A DNA stretch of 60,011 nt, taken from Bacillus sp. 2B10. Lineage in GTDB: Bacteria > Pseudomonadota > Alphaproteobacteria > Sphingomonadales > Sphingomonadaceae. The DNA lies in the NCBI GenBank assembly GCA_003946805.1, contig RPSH01000026.1, positions 1-60,011 on the forward strand, given 5' to 3'. The position numbers and the translations under genes were made by a program. Below, piece by piece: positions 59,502 to 60,011 of the stretch (position 1 is the first letter of the stretch; the number at the start of each line of letters is the position of its first letter). Below the pieces are notes generated by a model that did not search any database, was not told the origin of the DNA, and worked only from the letters and a program-made list of their open reading frames with translations.

Positions 59502-59998
59502 TCATCCTCGCGGCCCGCAAGCGCCGTACATAGCCGCGTGGCCGCCGGAAACAACGCCACCGACACGAATGTCTGGAACAAAAGCACGGTATCGACATGG
59601 GCCGACAGGCCGGTGGCGAACACGCGCCCGGCGAACAGGCACAGGGCGACTGCGCCGCCCGCCAGCAGCCAGTCCTGCCAGAAGTCGCGCGCGAACAGGC
59701 GGGTATCGACCAGATCGAGCATCAGCGAACAAACCTGCCACAACAGCATGGCGCTGCCCAGCGGCTGGCCGCTGACGAGGTCGTCGAACAGGCCAAGCGG
59801 TGCCGCGGCCCAGACGGGCAGCGTGCCGGGGCGCAACAGTCGCCATGCGAGGAACATCAGCAACCCGCACGGCGGCAGGAACGGCACCGTCGCGATCACC
59901 GGGATCAGCGTCATCAGCGACCCGGCGAGAATGCTAAGAACCACCTTGCGCGTCAGGACGCGTTCGGCCCGGTCGTCGTCAGGCCCGAGCAGCTTCAT
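59498..59998 (-). CDS. mreD: rod shape-determining protein MreD
   Basis: This 166-aa inner-membrane protein has about five helices, with the family-like FLPPCGLLMFLAWRLLRPGTLPVWAA and LFDDLVSGQPLGSAMLLWQ segments. It completes the MreC-MreD-RodA-PBP2 complex. Its ATG (59998) overlaps the presumed mreC stop and its own stop overlaps the mrdA ATG, so the operon is fully coupled. Confidence 0.92.
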   Translation of the reverse strand: MKLLGPDDDRAERVLTRKVVLSILAGSLMTLIPVIATVPFLPPCGLLMFLAWRLLRPGTLPVWAAAPLGLFDDLVSGQPLGSAMLLWQVCSLMLDLVDTRLFARDFWQDWLLAGGAVALCLFAGRVFATGLSAHVDTVLLFQTFVSVALFPAATRLCTALAGREDE

Positions 59999-60011
59999 TC
60001 GGCGGGGGGCC
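59995..60011 (-). CDS. 3' end of a gene upstream of mreD, presumably mreC (partial)
   Basis: Only the last codons (reading ...PAE, stop) are in the window, with the stop overlapping the mreD start as ATGA. The identity as mreC rests on the standard mreBCD-mrdA-rodA order, not on the sequence. Confidence 0.4.

Overview
The window is high-GC DNA with dense codirectional operons, frequent 1-4 nt stop/start overlaps and many GTG starts. Its gene content points to an alphaproteobacterium of the Sphingomonadaceae (Sphingomonas or a close relative). Supporting signs are an exosortase A fused to an EpsI domain, a deoxyhypusine-synthase-like/PLP-decarboxylase polyamine pair, a DksA lacking its zinc cysteines, DUF1465 and YdcH small proteins, and dispersed REP-type palindromes of the GTCATCCCAGCGAAGGCTGG type. 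No phage, transposase or CRISPR array was seen. All functional calls come from reading motifs by eye and from remembered family knowledge; no database search was possible.

Region 1 (176-15434, all plus strand) is an exosortase A (XrtA)/PEP-CTERM exopolysaccharide locus: acyl-CoA ligase, PLP decarboxylase, Wza-like export lipoprotein, Wzz-like chain-length protein, BY-kinase-like ATPase, outer-membrane barrel, ExeA-like ATPase, polysaccharide deacetylase, FemAB-like acyltransferase, GT4 glycosyltransferase, XrtA-EpsI fusion and asparagine-synthase-like amidotransferase. Almost every junction overlaps or nearly touches. A probable substrate with an exosortase-like C-terminus (VPAP, membrane helix, RKR) lies about 21 kb away at 36674-37543.

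Region 2 (15.4-30.7 kb) is mixed housekeeping. It holds an esterase, a DUF3857/transglutaminase/TPR protein, the polyamine pair (DHS-like and group IV decarboxylase), a threonine/serine dehydratase, an alpha/beta hydrolase, two tandem NifS-like cysteine desulfurases with a [2Fe-2S] ferredoxin, DUF2809, a HerA/DUF87-like ATPase and an M17 aminopeptidase.

Region 3 (30.7-39.5 kb) has a minus-strand run of serS, a LysM/degenerate LytM lipoprotein, a K+ channel with an RCK domain, DUF486 and rimO. It is followed by a host-attachment-like protein, the PEP-CTERM-like protein, dksA, two YdcH proteins and DUF1465.

Region 4 (39.5-52 kb) has a nitronate monooxygenase and a tight operon of two Tat/lipobox ferritin-like proteins with an Nramp transporter. 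A LacI regulator is divergent from a PDZ/response-regulator/histidine-kinase operon, with an 18-bp perfect palindrome between them. A 1098-aa membrane protein follows that joins GH18-like, deacetylase and GT2 modules.

Region 5 (52-60 kb) has a trypsin-like autotransporter with a clear sigma70 promoter, two identical tRNA-Lys(CTT) genes, and the mreD-mrdA-rodA cell-shape operon, cut at mreC by the window end.

The items most worth following up are the GH18-deacetylase-GT2 single-chain machine, the paired intact/degenerate ferritin-like lipoproteins coupled to Nramp, the remote PEP-CTERM-like substrate, and a composite REP/MITE-like repeat present in four copies.
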